Shown here piece after piece: positions 8,850-23,500 of a DNA stretch of 64,000 nt (positions within the stretch are counted from its first letter, which is position 1; each line of letters starts with the position of its first letter). The DNA is taken from contig OZ026629.1 of the NCBI GenBank assembly GCA_964020975.1, positions 51,320,631-51,384,630 on the forward strand. The letters run 5' to 3'. Source of the stretch: Hermodice carunculata (Eukaryota; Annelida; Polychaeta; Eunicida; Amphinomidae). Position numbers and translations under genes: made by a program. The notes beneath the pieces are model-generated. The model ran no database searches. It worked only from the letters and a program-made list of their open reading frames with translations, and was not told the DNA's origin.

Positions 8850-11140
8850 CATATTGAATCATTGTCTTCAAACAACCCTTTTTCTTTGCCCTTCCAGGCC
8901 TTAGTACACTGTACTCGTCTTTGGAAAAAAAATGTTCGCCAAAAAAGCACTTGTAAGCATTTACGCTTGTATGTTTGCTATTTTTTATTTGAATTTCAGT
9001 ACTAACCCTATTTTCAGATTTGACAGGATGGGAGAATTCAGATTATGTTCCACTGATTCTTGATTTAGATTCCCCAATAAGCTGCTGTATTTTATAATAC
9101 GGTGCCCACACAAATCTTGTAACAATGATGAAACAACGTGCATTTGTATGGTATTCCTGATGTTCAGACGGTTATTATTTGGCACCGACAAATTTCCCCA
9201 GCAAATTAATTAGGTGGTACTTACCTAGGGTTTCCTATTCACTATCTTTGAAAGGGGATTAACCGGCATGGCACTTCAGTTCCGTGGATTGCCCCCTTGA
9301 TACACAACATGTCAAGAAAGCAGTGTATTGATATGCGTTCTCTTTGATACAACTTTCAATGCGGCTTCTCTTCCGATAGTACTTCGAGGTATTGAACAAC
9401 CACTTTCATCACAATATTAAAGGGTCGGTTCAGAGTACCACAGCATCATACTTTTTTTCACACTACTTACATTCGGAACACCATTCTGGTCACCATGAAG
9501 AGTTGCATATTTGTAAGTTAGATTCCTTTTAAACGAAAATTTCTAATGATTGATAAACTAGTCCTAGATTCTTTGCTCAGAATAAGATGTTTGATCTGGA
9601 TGATTTGTTTAATTATACTCCAGGATGGCCCTAATTACCCCTTTCAGCCATACGTTGTGAACTGAATTACAGCTTTCCTCGCTGCTCAAGCAGTCGGACG
9701 GAAGCTGTGGACTTGTACCCGCCCTAAAATTGGCTGGCCATGCAAAGTCATTAATGATGAATTTTAAACTAGAATCATGATAAATTAAATGAGCAGAACT
9801 TTCCGTGCTGTGGATGGGTTAGAGTGTACAATTACCCGAGGGGGTGTACACAAAGCCCTCGAATTTCCTGATGGTTCTCATCTCAATGTTAGAAGGATAT
9901 CCAGAATGGCAGTCTGGCTGCTGTACTTGTTGCCACAGCATCTACAGTTTACCTCGTGTAAACCAAGCCTTACATCACACAGGTCTATCTCATGCAGTCA
10001 TCCCCCAAAAATAACCATTGTTTTAACTTCAAACAATCATGAAAACACAATACTCTAAAACTGTGGAAAACTTTATTGCACATTTGAACTTGCTCACATG
10101 CTGATCTAACAGGATAAATCATCTGTACTTATCTTTTGTTCAGAGAAATACAAGACTATGATACAGCGTAGTTGTACCCCTGCTCCAGTTCTGACAAATA
10201 CAGGAGTCCTCCATAATGGGGATTTACAATGATAACCACTTCTCGCTTGATAACATGTAATGGGTACTATTACTTTGGCTGCTTTCTCATTAATATTTTT
10301 TTCTTTTTCTTTATGGAGAAAACAAATATACCCATCAACGTATAATTATCTAAAAGCAAAAGGCAATTACATGTTAACCTAAAATAGTCTCTGTGCCAAA
10401 AATACATTCTTTAATAATACAGCTTCACCTACTTTCAGTAAATATTCGACTTTTAATTTGTTGATACATCCATACTTTCATCTTGGAATTTTGATAGACA
10501 TATGTGTATTTGTTGTGTCTGTCAGGAATTGTACATCAATGATTATTAATATGCATGAAGTAAACACCTTAAATACCTTAAATTACGTCACATTAATATA
10601 TTTTAGTTAACTTGGAAAGTGGATCTGAATTTTTTACATGAGATGAGGCAAAACCCCACGCAAATAGTCACCCTATATATAGGTCTCCCATGTGCGGTGT
10701 ATACATTGACAAATCATTTCCAATTAAACCAGACATATACAATGCATTCGTGATTCACTCTGTTATTTTTAGGGAAAACGTTTGACAGACAGGTTCCAAA
10801 CACATACAGACAATAAAATAAATACATACAATACTCTTCACTAGCCATGTGTAATTTTAATCAAATTTCGATCTTACGTCTTCATATATTCATAAACATG
10901 AATCCAGCGTAGTACCTGCTTCGAGTATAATTAATCTTCCTACACAGTACCAGTTTTCTGCTTGTAAAACGACTCCATTGGGGAACACAAAGCCCCAGCT
11001 TTTTGTCGCCACATGTGTATAAGCATCTACTAAAATTTTGACTGAAATCTATAACACAAATATTAAGAAGAAATAAAAACTTTACAGCTGACTGACATAA
11101 GGTCTGTGTAGCCATCTGTACAAGCAAAAACCTAATTTTG
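8850..11140. other. gene-free stretch
   Basis: No convincing gene. The longest frame (9789-10058, plus strand) has no recognised motif. A strong splice-donor-like site on the minus strand at 9219-9224 has no exon to go with it. Confidence 0.45.
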
Positions 11141-11143
11141 CTA

Positions 11144-11144
<1 letters not shown>

Positions 11145-11208
<64 letters not shown>
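11145..11208. repeat. (TG)n microsatellite with a short TGCG interruption
   Basis: TG run of about 32 units broken once by GCGTGCG. Confidence 0.96.
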
Positions 11209-11210
<2 letters not shown>

Positions 11211-13830
11211 TCCGGGGGTGAGAGGGTAGCTGATTTGCATTTGTACATGCGAGTACCTTCACCAGTCTGCCTTGCATGGGATGAAGCAAGAACTCCCATC
11301 ACAAATCTGACAGTGGCATTATCATAGATGACATTTTAAGTTTAAGGCATTGGAAATGTAGTAAGAGTGACTTTGGTGCTGTGCCAAATATTTCGATAAT
11401 ACCCCACATAAACACAGTAAACCTGTATAGGCCTATGACTGCCAGTGTCCAGAGAATCTATTAAAGCAAAATTACTCTTTTGATTAAATTTTTGTATAAA
11501 CATAGTGAAATGAGGCAAAATGAACACATTAAAAATTTTTCCAGACAGTGAAAATGAATCCAAAATCAACTGTCATAGTATATTGTTCCCGTTTCATATC
11601 ACGAAAGGGCAAAGTAACAAATCGGCTTGTGTTTTTAGGTTTCTCTCAATAATCCAATCCATTCATATTGAAACCCCATTTCCATCACACTAATCAATTT
11701 ATCAAAAATTAGTGAGTCACCTCTACTCTTAAAACGTAAAGTCCTAATTTTATATAAGAAGATGGCATTCGGAACCAGAGATACATACACCTGAGGTTGA
11801 GAGTTTGTTGTTGGCCCCTATTTTGTATTATTAACGTCAAACGGGGTCAAATCATCAATGACCACCGTGTTAAGTTTGGAAAACTTATAATTATACATAC
11901 CTCTCTACCAACATAAAACTCTCAAAAACGACAAAGTTTTGCTGTATTGGTTCCATATTACCTTCATTAAAATTTAAAAGCAAGTCTCAATGATTTACTG
12001 TCACCATTGACGCTGCAACCACAAATATTGAAAGTTCGTACCAGCAAAAAATGTAAGTAAAGAAGTATATGCACCCATTACCGACAGTAGTAAACATGTC
12101 CACGTGGCAAGATGCAAAAGATACGCATCTGCACACATTACAAACAGAACGGTATATATGTCATCTTGTACAAGGGAATGGTAAATGTGTATCTACTACA
12201 CACTGAATTCATTTCGACACCTAAATGATCCGTCAAATTACACAAAAAGGGCATTAATGATATTGATTTCTTGTGATGCAGTTCAAGTGAATGGGTGAGG
12301 TGATGTCTGTCATAATTATGAAGATCAAAAATAATTTAAAAGGATCACCAAAGAGACTGCGAGGCTAGCAGATTTGCATGCAATACTATGCAAGATTTCC
12401 CATGCAAAGTCTTACTATGAAACAGGGCAAGGGAATTTTTAAAAAAAATTATCAAAAAAATCAGATATAAAAATTTATCTTTAAAGTATCTGTGATTTCA
12501 CATACTTCAAGTAAAATACATATTTTATCCAATTTCAGCTTTTATCATATAAATCCATTATCTGTTACTTATTCTGCCTGTGTTAACACTGTTGTTCTTA
12601 CCAGGACAAGGCCACAGATCACTTTCCTCTGTAAGAAAACCAATGAGTATCCTGCGTACATCCCTAGCTTTGCAATGTCTATTTTTAGCTGTTCAGTTAA
12701 AGGTAACTGCCTAAAACCCTTATTAAATAGATCACGGAACTTCGTTGTAAAAAGAAAGAAAGTGTACCATTAACTGCACACCACAAAACCATTTGTGCAT
12801 TATTTGAACCTGAAGCACACCATGCCTGAATTCCCCTAGTCAAATATACTGATCAATTTTCTTTTGCATAGGACATCAAGATCAGATGTATTTTGTGCTA
12901 ATTGGGGCTTTTTGGAGGTAATTGTACAGATGTATTTTTTTTTCTTTTTGTGCACATCAAAGCACCATGTCTGGTGGAAGTGTGGAGGGCAGAAAGGACA
13001 ATTGATTTCCCTTGACATCAGCACTCTGGTTCTCTTTGAGCTAAGGCGAATGTATGAACAAGACATACCATGCAGCTGATGATGTAAGGTAGTCAACGTT
13101 AAGGACTGTTGGGTCAAAATGCCCACAACGTTTAACCCTTCTCTTACTCTGGAAATATTGAACGTCACAAACTGAACTGAGATGGGTTTGGTCTTGAGCA
13201 TCTAACATTGAGCTACCAAAAAGGCAGGTGCAACCACAAAATAGCACATAAGGTTACACCATCTGATCACTACACTTACAAACCTTCTCTCCCACCAATT
13301 TTTTTCCATGTATAAAAGTTCTTAGCAAACCAAATGCAATCAATATCAATGCAAAAGCTGAAGGCATAAAAATTAGGCAAACAAGTCTGTCTTCCAAACT
13401 GTCTCTGCTAGAAATTTCATTTTAGAAATCTGTGAACCGATCATTATATGTGCTTGTAATTGTGATTTCAATGCACTGTTTCAAACATGGGTTGTTAGGG
13501 TTACTTGACAGTGAATGTAGTGCCAAAAAGGGCACTTTTCCCTTTTTTCCAAACCATTGTGCATAAATGGCAAAGAAATCAATGAATACATTTTATATCC
13601 TGGTTATCTGAAAAATGATTTGCAGATATGGCTGAAATTGTGACACAAATGGAGCTGAAAGCAGTGTTTTGGCAATAGTGGTCGAGGTAACGTTATGTAA
13701 CAAATATGTATATTTTTATCACACTGCATGAGAGTATACACAACAGCAGTGTATTCATGGACACAGTGCACATGAAGGATGTCGGCCAACATTCTATGTA
13801 AACAAAAAAAACTTGGTTATCAAGAATAGC
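11209..13830. other. gene-free stretch
   Basis: AT-rich sequence. No gene, RNA or clear repeat family recognised. Confidence 0.45.
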
Positions 13831-13832
13831 TA

Positions 13833-14050
13833 CTGTAGTTCTAGAAATTTTCACACTCAACTTTATTTTGCACTTTTCGTGCTAGTACTTGATGCGCGAA
13901 AAAAAGATGTGCCAAAATTAATTTACATCATGAAAGGTTACATATGGACAAGCCATGATGTGCGAAATTAAAATTTGTAAATATTTTCTAATTTGCGGAA
14001 AAAGCAGTTTGTGCAAAATTAAACACATGCAAAATTTTCTAGAACTACAG
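13833..14050. mobile_element. TA-flanked MITE (Tc1/mariner-like), 218 bp
   Basis: Begins CTGTAGTTCTAGAAATTTT and ends in its near-perfect inverted complement (AAAATTTTCTAGAACTACAG). TA lies on both sides. There is no coding capacity; a non-autonomous element moved by a TA-specific transposase is inferred. Confidence 0.75.
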
Positions 14051-14052
14051 TA

Positions 14053-15430
14053 TTTGATATCTTTAATTATGGGAAAAAACATCAGATTCTGTCAAAAAAA
14101 ACATATGGTAAGCCGAGTATCTGGTCAGGGGTCAGTCTTTGGGCATGTGTTGATTTGGTTCGGGGAAAGGCAGTCAAAATACCTATATGGACTTGGTGCT
14201 TAGGTCCTTTGATGAGGCACGACGTTTACTGGACAGTGCCTTTCACACAATAAGCATGAGTAAAACCAGTCCCAAGCACCAATTACTTTCAGGCCATCAT
14301 AATCTATAAGTGTCATTGGCAGCACTTCATCCTTTCAAGTGCTTGCATAAAAAAAAACTAAATTTACTGTGCAAATTTTTGGAAAAGCTGCCATTCAATA
14401 CAGCACACCGTAGGATAGATATGCAATTCATTTTATCATGTGGACATATACAATTACACCTTTGTTGGCCTGGAGTCCTCCACACCACCATACACTTACT
14501 CTATTATATGTGATGACCTGTATTCTCACTGAATGTACAAAATTTTACTTCAAGAGTTTTACGCGAGACCTGTGTACTTCACTAGCTTCCTCAGCATTCC
14601 TAGGTTTTCCAGCCAAACACATTGCAGATTAGTTACTTGTTAAGCAATGTAAGTCCTGGCTAATATTATTTTCTTCATTAATTTTGGGGGGTCTTACTTT
14701 TAAAATAATTTCACTGAGTCACTATTTCAGCAGTTCAAGCTCTAATATTTTACATGAAGGAAGCCAGTGTATTTCCCCAGCATGTCTTATTATCCAAATT
14801 ATGTTTGATAATTAATTGGGTAATGAGGCATACCATAATGATCCAAACACAGCTGAAAAGTCAACATTATAAGGCCACAAGATTCCCTTGTCTTATTTTC
14901 ATGCTATTGGCCACTGCTTTACTTCAAAATGACCCATCAAATTTCCAACAATAAAGTGTACCTTACACAAAGACTCCTCAGACTCTCAGTACTCAGTCAC
15001 TGACAACTTTTCACTCGCATGTAACTAGTGTCAGTACACCCTCTCAATTAGATCACTACCTCTTATGCCTAGAGATAATTTTATTCATGGTTACCTTGAC
15101 TTTATTAACAAAGGTTTACCCTTTTCTGCACAAACAAAATGTCCAAAAGACTTGCTGTAACCTGTTGTTTGGTTCTATGGCTTCGCTTCCATCTCTTGTG
15201 AGAATCCTTTTACAGGAGCACTTGCTATGTCAACAACTTTCCATGGCACAAGTTGGATGCTACACAAGCTCCCAAGCCATAGCTAGGCAAGCTGTTCACT
15301 CAGTCTCTTTCTAATTGCAGAGTAAGGACAACCTTTACTGAAACTTGTGCTTATCCCATTTTATTGCAAATCTCATTCCTTATCATACAACATTTGCAAA
15401 TAAATGTGGTATATTTTTGTTCGGCTTTCA
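14053..15430. other. gene-free stretch
   Basis: AT-rich sequence with scattered short open frames and no family resemblance. Confidence 0.4.
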
Positions 15431-15556
15431 ATGTTGGCACCCTAGAAAAGCATTAATTACACTCACAAACAAGATGTCACCTCGATCATCACAATGTTGG
15501 CACTATAAACAGCATTATGTACACTCACAAACAAGATGTCACCTTGATCATCACAA
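15431..15556. repeat. 62-bp tandem duplication
   Basis: Two copies of a 62-bp unit beginning ATGTTGGCAC (15431 and 15493), with shared ACTCACAAACAAGATGTCAC and a few differences. Confidence 0.85.
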
Positions 15557-16471
15557 AAGTATACTGTCAAATCTTCCACATGTAAAATGTCTGCTACAAT
15601 GTTTTCACTTATATTCCCCATGAATAGAAAACACTTTGAATGAGAACTGTAGAATTTATCAGACTAACATGCAAAAGCCAAGAGCCTCCCTTTGTGCAAC
15701 AAAAGCTATTGATTCAGTCTGGTTCTAACCAGAAAATGCTCAACAAAGCCCTACTTTTGTATAATCTTTTGATTTTATTGCAATTGAGTTGACTCATAAT
15801 GCACAAAACTAGTTTACTTATTTTTTTTACACCATGTGGCATGTTCAAATAAACATATGTACAATGCATAACCTCCTCTACATTTATGTAGCAATGTTAT
15901 TAAATGTTGAACAATCTTAATGCGGCCCAGATTTCATATTAAACCTTGAATATAATGCAATTTTTAAACCCAAATACCAATGTGACCCATGCAGGATAAG
16001 CTTGCTTCAGTGCACAGCTACAACATTCAGCACTGTATTTTGTCCACCTGTGTCATAGTATTGTGTTCTCACGGGCTGCCTGCACCAAACATGGCAAAGA
16101 AAATGTCTATTAAAGGCAAGGAGAAGGATTACTGCCACCAGCTGACTAATTAGGTATTCATATATACATGGGCCAGGCCTGTCTACACAATTACTTAATC
16201 AGTCCAGGAAATGAGCACCAGCTCAGCCTATGGTACCCTGCCAGGCCTGGGTCACAGAGAGATATGAAAGACAGCTATAATTATCAAATGGCCACTGTAC
16301 AATGACACCACACTTATAGAGCCCACCAATAAAACTAAAAAAAGTGGTCCACTTTTTCTGCATGATCATTCTTCACCTCTTATGTACATAACATAATTGC
16401 ATACCCCACTGTCCACATTTTTTCAAATATCATCCACTTGAAAGTCATAAATAACCCTGTATTTTTCTGTA
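15557..16471. other. gene-free stretch
   Basis: No gene or clear repeat family recognised. Confidence 0.4.
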
Positions 16472-16704
16472 TTAACCCTTTAAGTGCCAAATTTGGACTG
16501 AGCCAACAGCTTTTCTCAGTGCGCATTGGGCATATTGCGCCCAATGCACACCGAGAAAAGCTGTTGACCTGGGATATTTTCTCTGGAACTATAGGCATGC
16601 TGGTATTTGAATGAAAGATCTTTTTACGAGCAATATGAATCTGATTCAGACTAGTTTGACTTCACTAGATCAACTTTAGATGTGATTGGTACTGAAAGAG
16701 TTAA
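16472..16704 (+). mobile_element. TTAA-flanked MITE, copy A (piggyBac-like target)
   Basis: Starts TTAACCCTTTAAGTGCCAA and ends in the inverted form AAGAGTTAA. The interior holds a long stem-loop: arms at 16504-16530 and 16540-16566 match at about 25 of 27 positions. The TTAA boundaries suggest mobilisation by a piggyBac-type transposase. Confidence 0.75.
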
Positions 16705-17283
16705 AACAGATTACTGCACTTTTCTTGCACAGCAGATCAACTCTTGGTCATGTTTCTTTATAAATACAACCGTATCAAATAAATATGGCCATATGATATG
16801 CAACAGGAACCATGCTGCTGTGGGAGAATAAAGCGTCAAGTTGTCATTTGTAAGCATTCTAATTGGACTGGCTTTAAATGTGGCCCTGACACAAAAACTT
16901 TTTGAACAAATAGGGTCCCAGTTTCGCAGTAAAGTAGGAAATCCTCACCTTACTGGTGATCAAGATTAGTTGCATTTTCTTATCTTCCACTTTTCAGACA
17001 TTACCCATCACATAAATTTAATGAAGCTCCCCCATCTGGTACTAAAACTGTTCCATTTTCTGTGGTGTTGGTTGGGGCCTCTGCAAAGAAAAAGTTCCCA
17101 TGACATCCCCCTCCTCTAACTCATTACAACAAAATATCATTATATTGCCAACCTGGTGAGCATTACACAACTACACTAATATAAATATCAGCATGATATA
17201 TCCTTCAATCTCTTTGATCATCTAACAAATATCAACAACAATGGGACCATTCACAGGAGACATGACCCCAGGTTGACTGCTGT

Positions 17284-17491
17284 TTAACCCATTCCAGGTC
17301 AGAGTATAACTGAGTAAATAGCTTTCCTTGCTGTAATGCACCCAACTTGTCCCAAGGAAAAGCTCTAGATCTTGAGCAAGCCATCATGAATATTATTACA
17401 TTCAAATTTCAGCAAAAAATTTACTATAATAATGGGAAATGTAAGTAAAACTATTGAGCACTTTGGGAGCATTGGAGCAGGAACAGGTTAA
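17284..17491 (+). mobile_element. TTAA-flanked MITE, copy B
   Basis: Ends are TTAACCCATTCC and, inverted, TTAACCTGTTCC. Interior motifs (AGCTTTCCTTG, CCCAAGGAAAAGCT) match the other copies. It belongs to a second subfamily with copies C and F. Confidence 0.65.
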
Positions 17492-19394
17492 ACTGGAGCC
17501 AACAATAGGATATTTGAAAGCACAGGGGGCATGGTATCTCATCATAACATATCAACCTGTGCTCACATGTTCTCCACCACAGTACCAACAATATACTGAA
17601 AAACATTGAGGCATTCTCAACTTGTCCATTACTAAATACGTATTATAAGCAGAAAAACATCAGTGAAGCAATGACATGACAGAAGTTTCAGCTTAATGAT
17701 CTTATAAGTGTATCTAATATCAAGAGAAACTGAGCAAACCCAAGTCTGTAAGGCCCAGTACCGCTTAAACACTATCAAGTCTGTCATTCCAAGAGCAAAC
17801 TCCTATTCCAAACCATTCACTGCAAAACTGCATAGTTCTAAATCCTGATGAGAACACGCTACATGTATATGGACCTACTAGTGTTCTTTATCATTTACCA
17901 ATTTTATGTTCTCTTTAATGGCAGGTAATGTTCATGCTGACCTGTGGCACCTTCCTGTATTGCACAGAGAGGCCAGTGACTTGCAGCAAAGTAAACATGA
18001 ATGCCACATGCAATCACACTTTCACTAGACTTGAGCAGATTTGGCAAAAAGGACATGCTTTTATTTTCTCCAGTTCACACCAAAATACCTGACCTCAGGT
18101 AAGATCCCCAACAGCTGCATATCCGATTCATACAGGTAAGCAGTAAAACACTCCTGTGTGAATGTCATTTTCAGCTCTGTCACATATGTGGGTGGGCATC
18201 AAAGGCGAGAGTGGGTTTCCTTTGCTGAAATGGTAGGCAGTTTAGCAACAGTCCATTTACATGTAATGGCAAAAACATGCTGAATCAGCTTGACTGGAAC
18301 TTGATAATAGTCTGTGACAAACTCCTCTATCTGTCGGTGATGATTTATCAATATGATATGGGATCGTGACGTCTGTCTTTTAAAATCAATACACCTATCT
18401 CATTTTACCAATATATTCAACATACAGGTAATGCATGGTCAGTACCAAATCTGTGTGAAAATCCTCGGAACATATTCACAAAGAATTTGATTTAATCCTG
18501 AATTTGATCCTAAAAATAAAATTATTAAGATTCTGGTGCAAATCCCTTCAATCTTGGCCTAATATTTGATTAGACTTGCAAGATTAACAAATCTATGTTC
18601 TTGACTGTAATATGAACTTTCATATTAACATTTCCATTTTATAAAATTTATCTCTTACTTTGATGCAGTACCTTATCTTCACATCTGGATGAAGATCTGG
18701 ACCAAATCAGGATTAAGCACTATTCCTGAAATATTAAGCACGCTTTTTGCACAATAGCCATTAAAAACATAGACTGGCTAATATTGATATTGATAATATG
18801 CTATTAGGCCTAGCATTAAATAATTTGGAATCAATCAAGTCGATTTTAATTTTGATCATAAATTTGGTATCAGATCATTTTTTTTTTTTTCTTTTTCATT
18901 TTTTTGTGAATATGGCCAATCTAAGCAAAACACTGGAAAAAACTTAACCCTTCCTTCTCTGGACAGCTCAGCTGCAGTCTTCTGATCCTCTCACTTCCTA
19001 TGCCTGACAAAAGTTTGCTCAGATTTTTTTTTTTTTTTTTTTCATATTATGGTACAAAGGTCTCTGTCTTGAGAGATCACCCCCAAAGGGCAGGCCCGAA
19101 AGTGGCCTCTCGAGACAGGTGGTCCCTCATTAGAGTGGCATCTAAAGCCAGGGACCACTGTATGCTCAATCTCACTCCATAAATGTCTTAAAATTTTCGT
19201 CATCTTCATGCCATATAATTTTAGGAACTAACATAAGATAAATTGCTACCAGTATGGCGAGTCTTTCTGTTTGCTGAGCGACCCTTTTGCCTTCAAACCA
19301 CCAAGAGCAACCCATAGTCAAGTCATCTGCTTCCACTCAGTTTTTTCAGTCAATGAAAAACCGTTGTCAATTATAGATGTACATCAGACCTATC
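17492..19394. other. gene-free stretch with a TA-type MITE fragment
   Basis: No gene recognised. The part at about 19050-19160 resembles the right end of the CAGTGGTCCC family: it contains GTCTCTGTCTTGAGAGATCA and ends GGGACCACTG followed by TA. Confidence 0.4.
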
Positions 19395-19638
19395 TTAAAT
19401 TTTTTCTGGTCAGAGTAAGACAAAATCAACAGCTTTCCTTGGTGCATTGCACATAACCAGCAGTGAGGAAAAATATTGACCTGGGGCATGCCATTATGAT
19501 AGGTCTTACTAGTGTCGACAATTTTCAGCGAAAAAAGAAAAAAGATTTTTATCAACATAAAATTTAAGGAAATATAAATTAAAGCAGACAACAACTTACA
19601 TCTGAGCACTTTTGGGTGATTTGAATGGGAAATGGTTA
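19395..19638 (+). mobile_element. TTAA-flanked MITE, copy F
   Basis: Opens TTAAATTTTTTCTGGTCAGAG-like, close to copy B, and ends GGGAAATGGTTAA. The interior (AACAGCTTTCCTTGGTGCAT, GGGGCATGCC) aligns with copy C. A further partial copy with AACAGCTTTCTTTG follows at about 19639-19773. Confidence 0.6.
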
Positions 19639-19862
19639 ACACAATGCCCCAGGCCAACAGCTTTCTTTGTCATACATTGAGCACTTAGCACCCAATCAGG
19701 GCCATAGCCAAAGAAAGCTAACGCCTTAGTCTTGACTGAAGGTAGAAAACCAGACATTTGGAACAGGGGTTAATACAGGCCTCATCTGCTCCCTTAACAC
19801 CTTTGAAATGAATTATGCTTACTCCAAGACCAAAGCATATTACTTGAATAGACAGACTCAAT

Positions 19863-20180
19863 TGGGGTGTACAAAAGAGACTGCACCCTCTAAACATTCA
19901 GTAGGGGTATAAGGTACTGAGGGCACTACAAAACACACTGCAGCCTCTTATCACTCAATAATAATGCCATCAGGTAGTGAGGGTGCTACAAATCAGACTG
20001 TGCCCTCTAAACACTCAACAAAGGCATAAAGTATTGAGTGTGCTACAAATCAGACTGTGCCCTTTTAACACTCAGTAAGGGCATAAGGTACTGAGGGTGC
20101 TACAAAACAGACTGCACCCTCTTAACACTCAATAAGGACATAAGGTACGGAGGGTGCTACAAAACAGACTGGAGCCTGTG
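19863..20180. repeat. 57-bp minisatellite, about 5 units
   Basis: The landmark TGCTAC recurs at 19984, 20041, 20098 and 20155, exactly 57 bp apart, with one earlier 60-bp unit. Units contain ACAGACTGCACCCTC and ACTCAATAAGG. It does not encode a continuous protein. Confidence 0.9.
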
Positions 20181-20420
20181 GCACTTGTTACCTCCCACGC
20201 ATCAGGCTGGTGTGTCTGTTACCTCTCAATGGATCACACCAAGGAGGCCTGCAGAGCAATCCATTATGCTTTTGAATATATTGAACTTAATGGCCATGTA
20301 AGCATTATCTATTCACACTAACACATTGGCAAATGAAATGCAAGGGTCTGAAAAATAATATCAAAAAAGACAAACATGAAACCTCCAACTTTACAGCCCA
20401 TTTTTTTTCATCAATTTGGT

Positions 20421-20566
20421 ACGCTGTAACTTTCTGTGTCAAAACAGCCCTGTCTTGACAGAACACCTTTATATACATTTTGCTTTGCTCTCTTCATATT
20501 TATCTCACTCATACAGACCCCAAATTGGTGATGTCTAAGCATGGTCTCTGAAGGAAGGTTTTACTG
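20421..20566 (+). mobile_element. degenerate CAGTGGTCCC-family MITE fragment
   Basis: Contains CCCTGTCTTGACAGAACACC and ends GGTCTCTGAAGGAAGGTT, then TTACTG and TA, like the element at 58928-59109. Confidence 0.45.
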
Positions 20567-23500
20567 TAGCAAAAACCATTAATACAGGTTTGACAGCCTC
20601 CACTCTGTAAACTCTCTCACGCCATTATTGATCACTCTACAAATTATGTCAATACATGGGGTTTTTACACAGCTTTTCATTCTAGGCAGTATAAACATTA
20701 TCCTTCCTTTTTTGTCAATGCATATTTTACATTCAAGGCCACTTGAATGAGCAAAACTGTGAACACTTCAACCTTGAAGCAACAATGTGCCCAGTATAGA
20801 AGTACATGGATGTGTGTTGTACATTATTATTGGCACTCAAGCCTCCTTAAGTCCCCCCCTTTCCTTTTTCATGAAGCAGAAAAAAAAAATCAAGTTATAT
20901 ACACACATATATATATATATATATATTTATATGTATTTTCCCAAATTTCGCTATTTATCATGCAAATTTTGCAATGTAGTCCACATTCTTCAAAACATTG
21001 GTCTGAACTTTGGTCTTACATTCTGAAGATTTACTTAGTACCCTGTGGTTTGGTAAGGATAATAATGTACATTCTTTGACTGCTACACAGTGTATCCTCT
21101 AACTCCCTTTTTTTAAACTTGGAACTTTTATCATCATACAAAATCTTCAAACAAGAAGTGCATAAGTGAAGACTACAGCGGTTTCTATTACTCAAATGTA
21201 CCCCTTCTTCCTACCAACAATGAACTCATATGGCCAGTAGAGTCCACATACCTCATTATAGACACAAATGACAAACAGGGCAAATGTCTTGAGGAAAAAT
21301 TATAAAGCCATGAAGTATCTTATGAAAGTGGGCTTTTACAGCAGGTATCACTGAATATATATCTGTAAAATCAACAATTTAAGCCTTTTAAAATTTATAC
21401 CCTAATATATGAAAAAAAAAGACGACAGCAATGTAATGTAATCATTAACTTACCATTAAACTCCCAAAAATAAATAAATAAATAAAACTTAGGGATTATT
21501 ATTTAAATGGTGCTGAAGGACAGGCAAGACACCTGAGCAATTTTTAGGTATTTACTACATATCAGAGCTCACTGAGTGAAAGATATTAATGGAAACATGA
21601 AGAAGTATACATTTTTCAAATGTACAGTGTATGATCCAAAGAGCCTAGATCTGATCATGATTTCAACTTTGTCATCTAATTATTAAATTGTTAAACATTC
21701 AGCTTTGCAGCAACCTTGTCAAATGTGAGACCTGTATACAAACATGGAAATAACTGTTTGCAGGGGTTTTTTTGGGGGGGTGTGTCTTTTTTTTTTTTTT
21801 TTTACATTTTTCATTTTTATTTCTTTTTTTTTTTTTTTTGCATGGAGAGGGCGGGGGCAGTTGGCACAGAATTCATGTGTGCCTATGTGGCTCCCAAAGA
21901 TATGTCATATACTTTTTTCACCAGTGTTTGTTTTGCAGTTACAAAAAATAAAAATAAAAATTGCAGTTTCTATGTTTTAGGCTGACAACCCCCCCCCCCC
22001 CCCCCCCCAATTTTTGAGAGCCCATACTAGTATTGGGAAACTTAGAGACATCAGAAGTCCCTTCCACAATTTTGAGCAGTACTACTGTTCATTATCTTTT
22101 ATGATATTCTTTTTTAATTTGAATGGACTTCAGCAGAGTTACATCCACATTTCAGTAGGGGTCTGACATCTGACATTTGCTAATATTTAAGATCAATGTG
22201 TATTCAACAATTAGTTCACAGAATTGAAATACCTGAAATCTTTTCATCATTTCCTTTCCAGGAACATATACTTTATATAATGTTTGCATCGATACATTTC
22301 AGCCTATAAGCCATGGTTGGTAGTAGTAATGACCCAAAAATGTCTTTGGTGTCTTACCCGTCTGTAATTTTTTTACATGCATGTAATTTATTGCTAAGTT
22401 TTATCTTTTTGGAACACTTATCCCCCCCCCCCCTTAAGTGCCCCCTGCCTTATGACTCAGCTGCTAAAGCAATGCCCCAATTCTATATCTTTCCCACTAA
22501 TCATGCAAAAATTGTATGATCATATTCAATGCATGGGTCTAATATTGATGCTCACATTCTCGAAATTCTTAAATATCCTGGGTACTTAATATAATCTACT
22601 GGCCACAAACCAGAAACATTTATAATATACTTATTCACATTCTTTTTGTCCTATTTTACAAACTTTTAATACACCAACTTCATTTCTGCATGGTTAAGCA
22701 AACAGAAGCCAATCACAAAAGAAGAAAAAAAGGACAGAATGTAGGTCTTCATAGCGTCTCATCAAGTGCTGCCACCTATGTCAGAATATGTAAATTTTTT
22801 TACAACAGCAGGGCACATGCTTGTGTACATGTACCTGTTACTATACATCACTCTATTATGCCACATCTGTATTAATCAACCTTAAATTTTTCACTACATA
22901 ATGTTCAACAACTGAAGAAACACTGTGCCCAGATATACTAATCATACTTGGTCGGTGTTTTCTCCTTTACTTCATCATGTTTGCCCACGCAATTTAAATA
23001 AACTATCATACTCTATATATTTCTGTACATGGTCAACTGTACAAATTGTATCCTATGGAACTGTAAAGTGTAATTGTCCATGAATTCTTACATACATTTT
23101 AAAAAGTTCATGTAAATATATAGTGATTATGCTCAGTATTAAAAATAAAGGATGTTTACATTTCTTTTTGTCTAGTTACAAGATTCCTAATTATGACTGA
23201 GGTTTTCTTTTTCTTGCTCACATATGAAAAAAATTCTATTTACATGTCTAGCGTGCCTTAAAACTAGCAAATGCTATTTACCAGTGATGTAATTCCTGTA
23301 ACAGTATACAAAGTGTTGTTAAATTATTTCCAGTTTCTTCCCTGAAATTTGTTTCATGAGCAAAGTGCAAATAAAGTTCACAAGTCTACAAAAATTAATC
23401 ATAATCTATCTGAAAATGTGGAAAAAATAGAAAAAACAAAACTGCCCTTAGATAAAAATGTATGGAAATGACAAATATGATCTGGCAAAAGATACATGTT

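Noticed and set aside
9219-9300. Strong splice-donor-like AG|GTAAGT on the minus strand at 9219-9226
   Set aside because: The short ATG frame before it ends in TAG at the junction and no matching exon was found, so it is most likely chance or untranslated.
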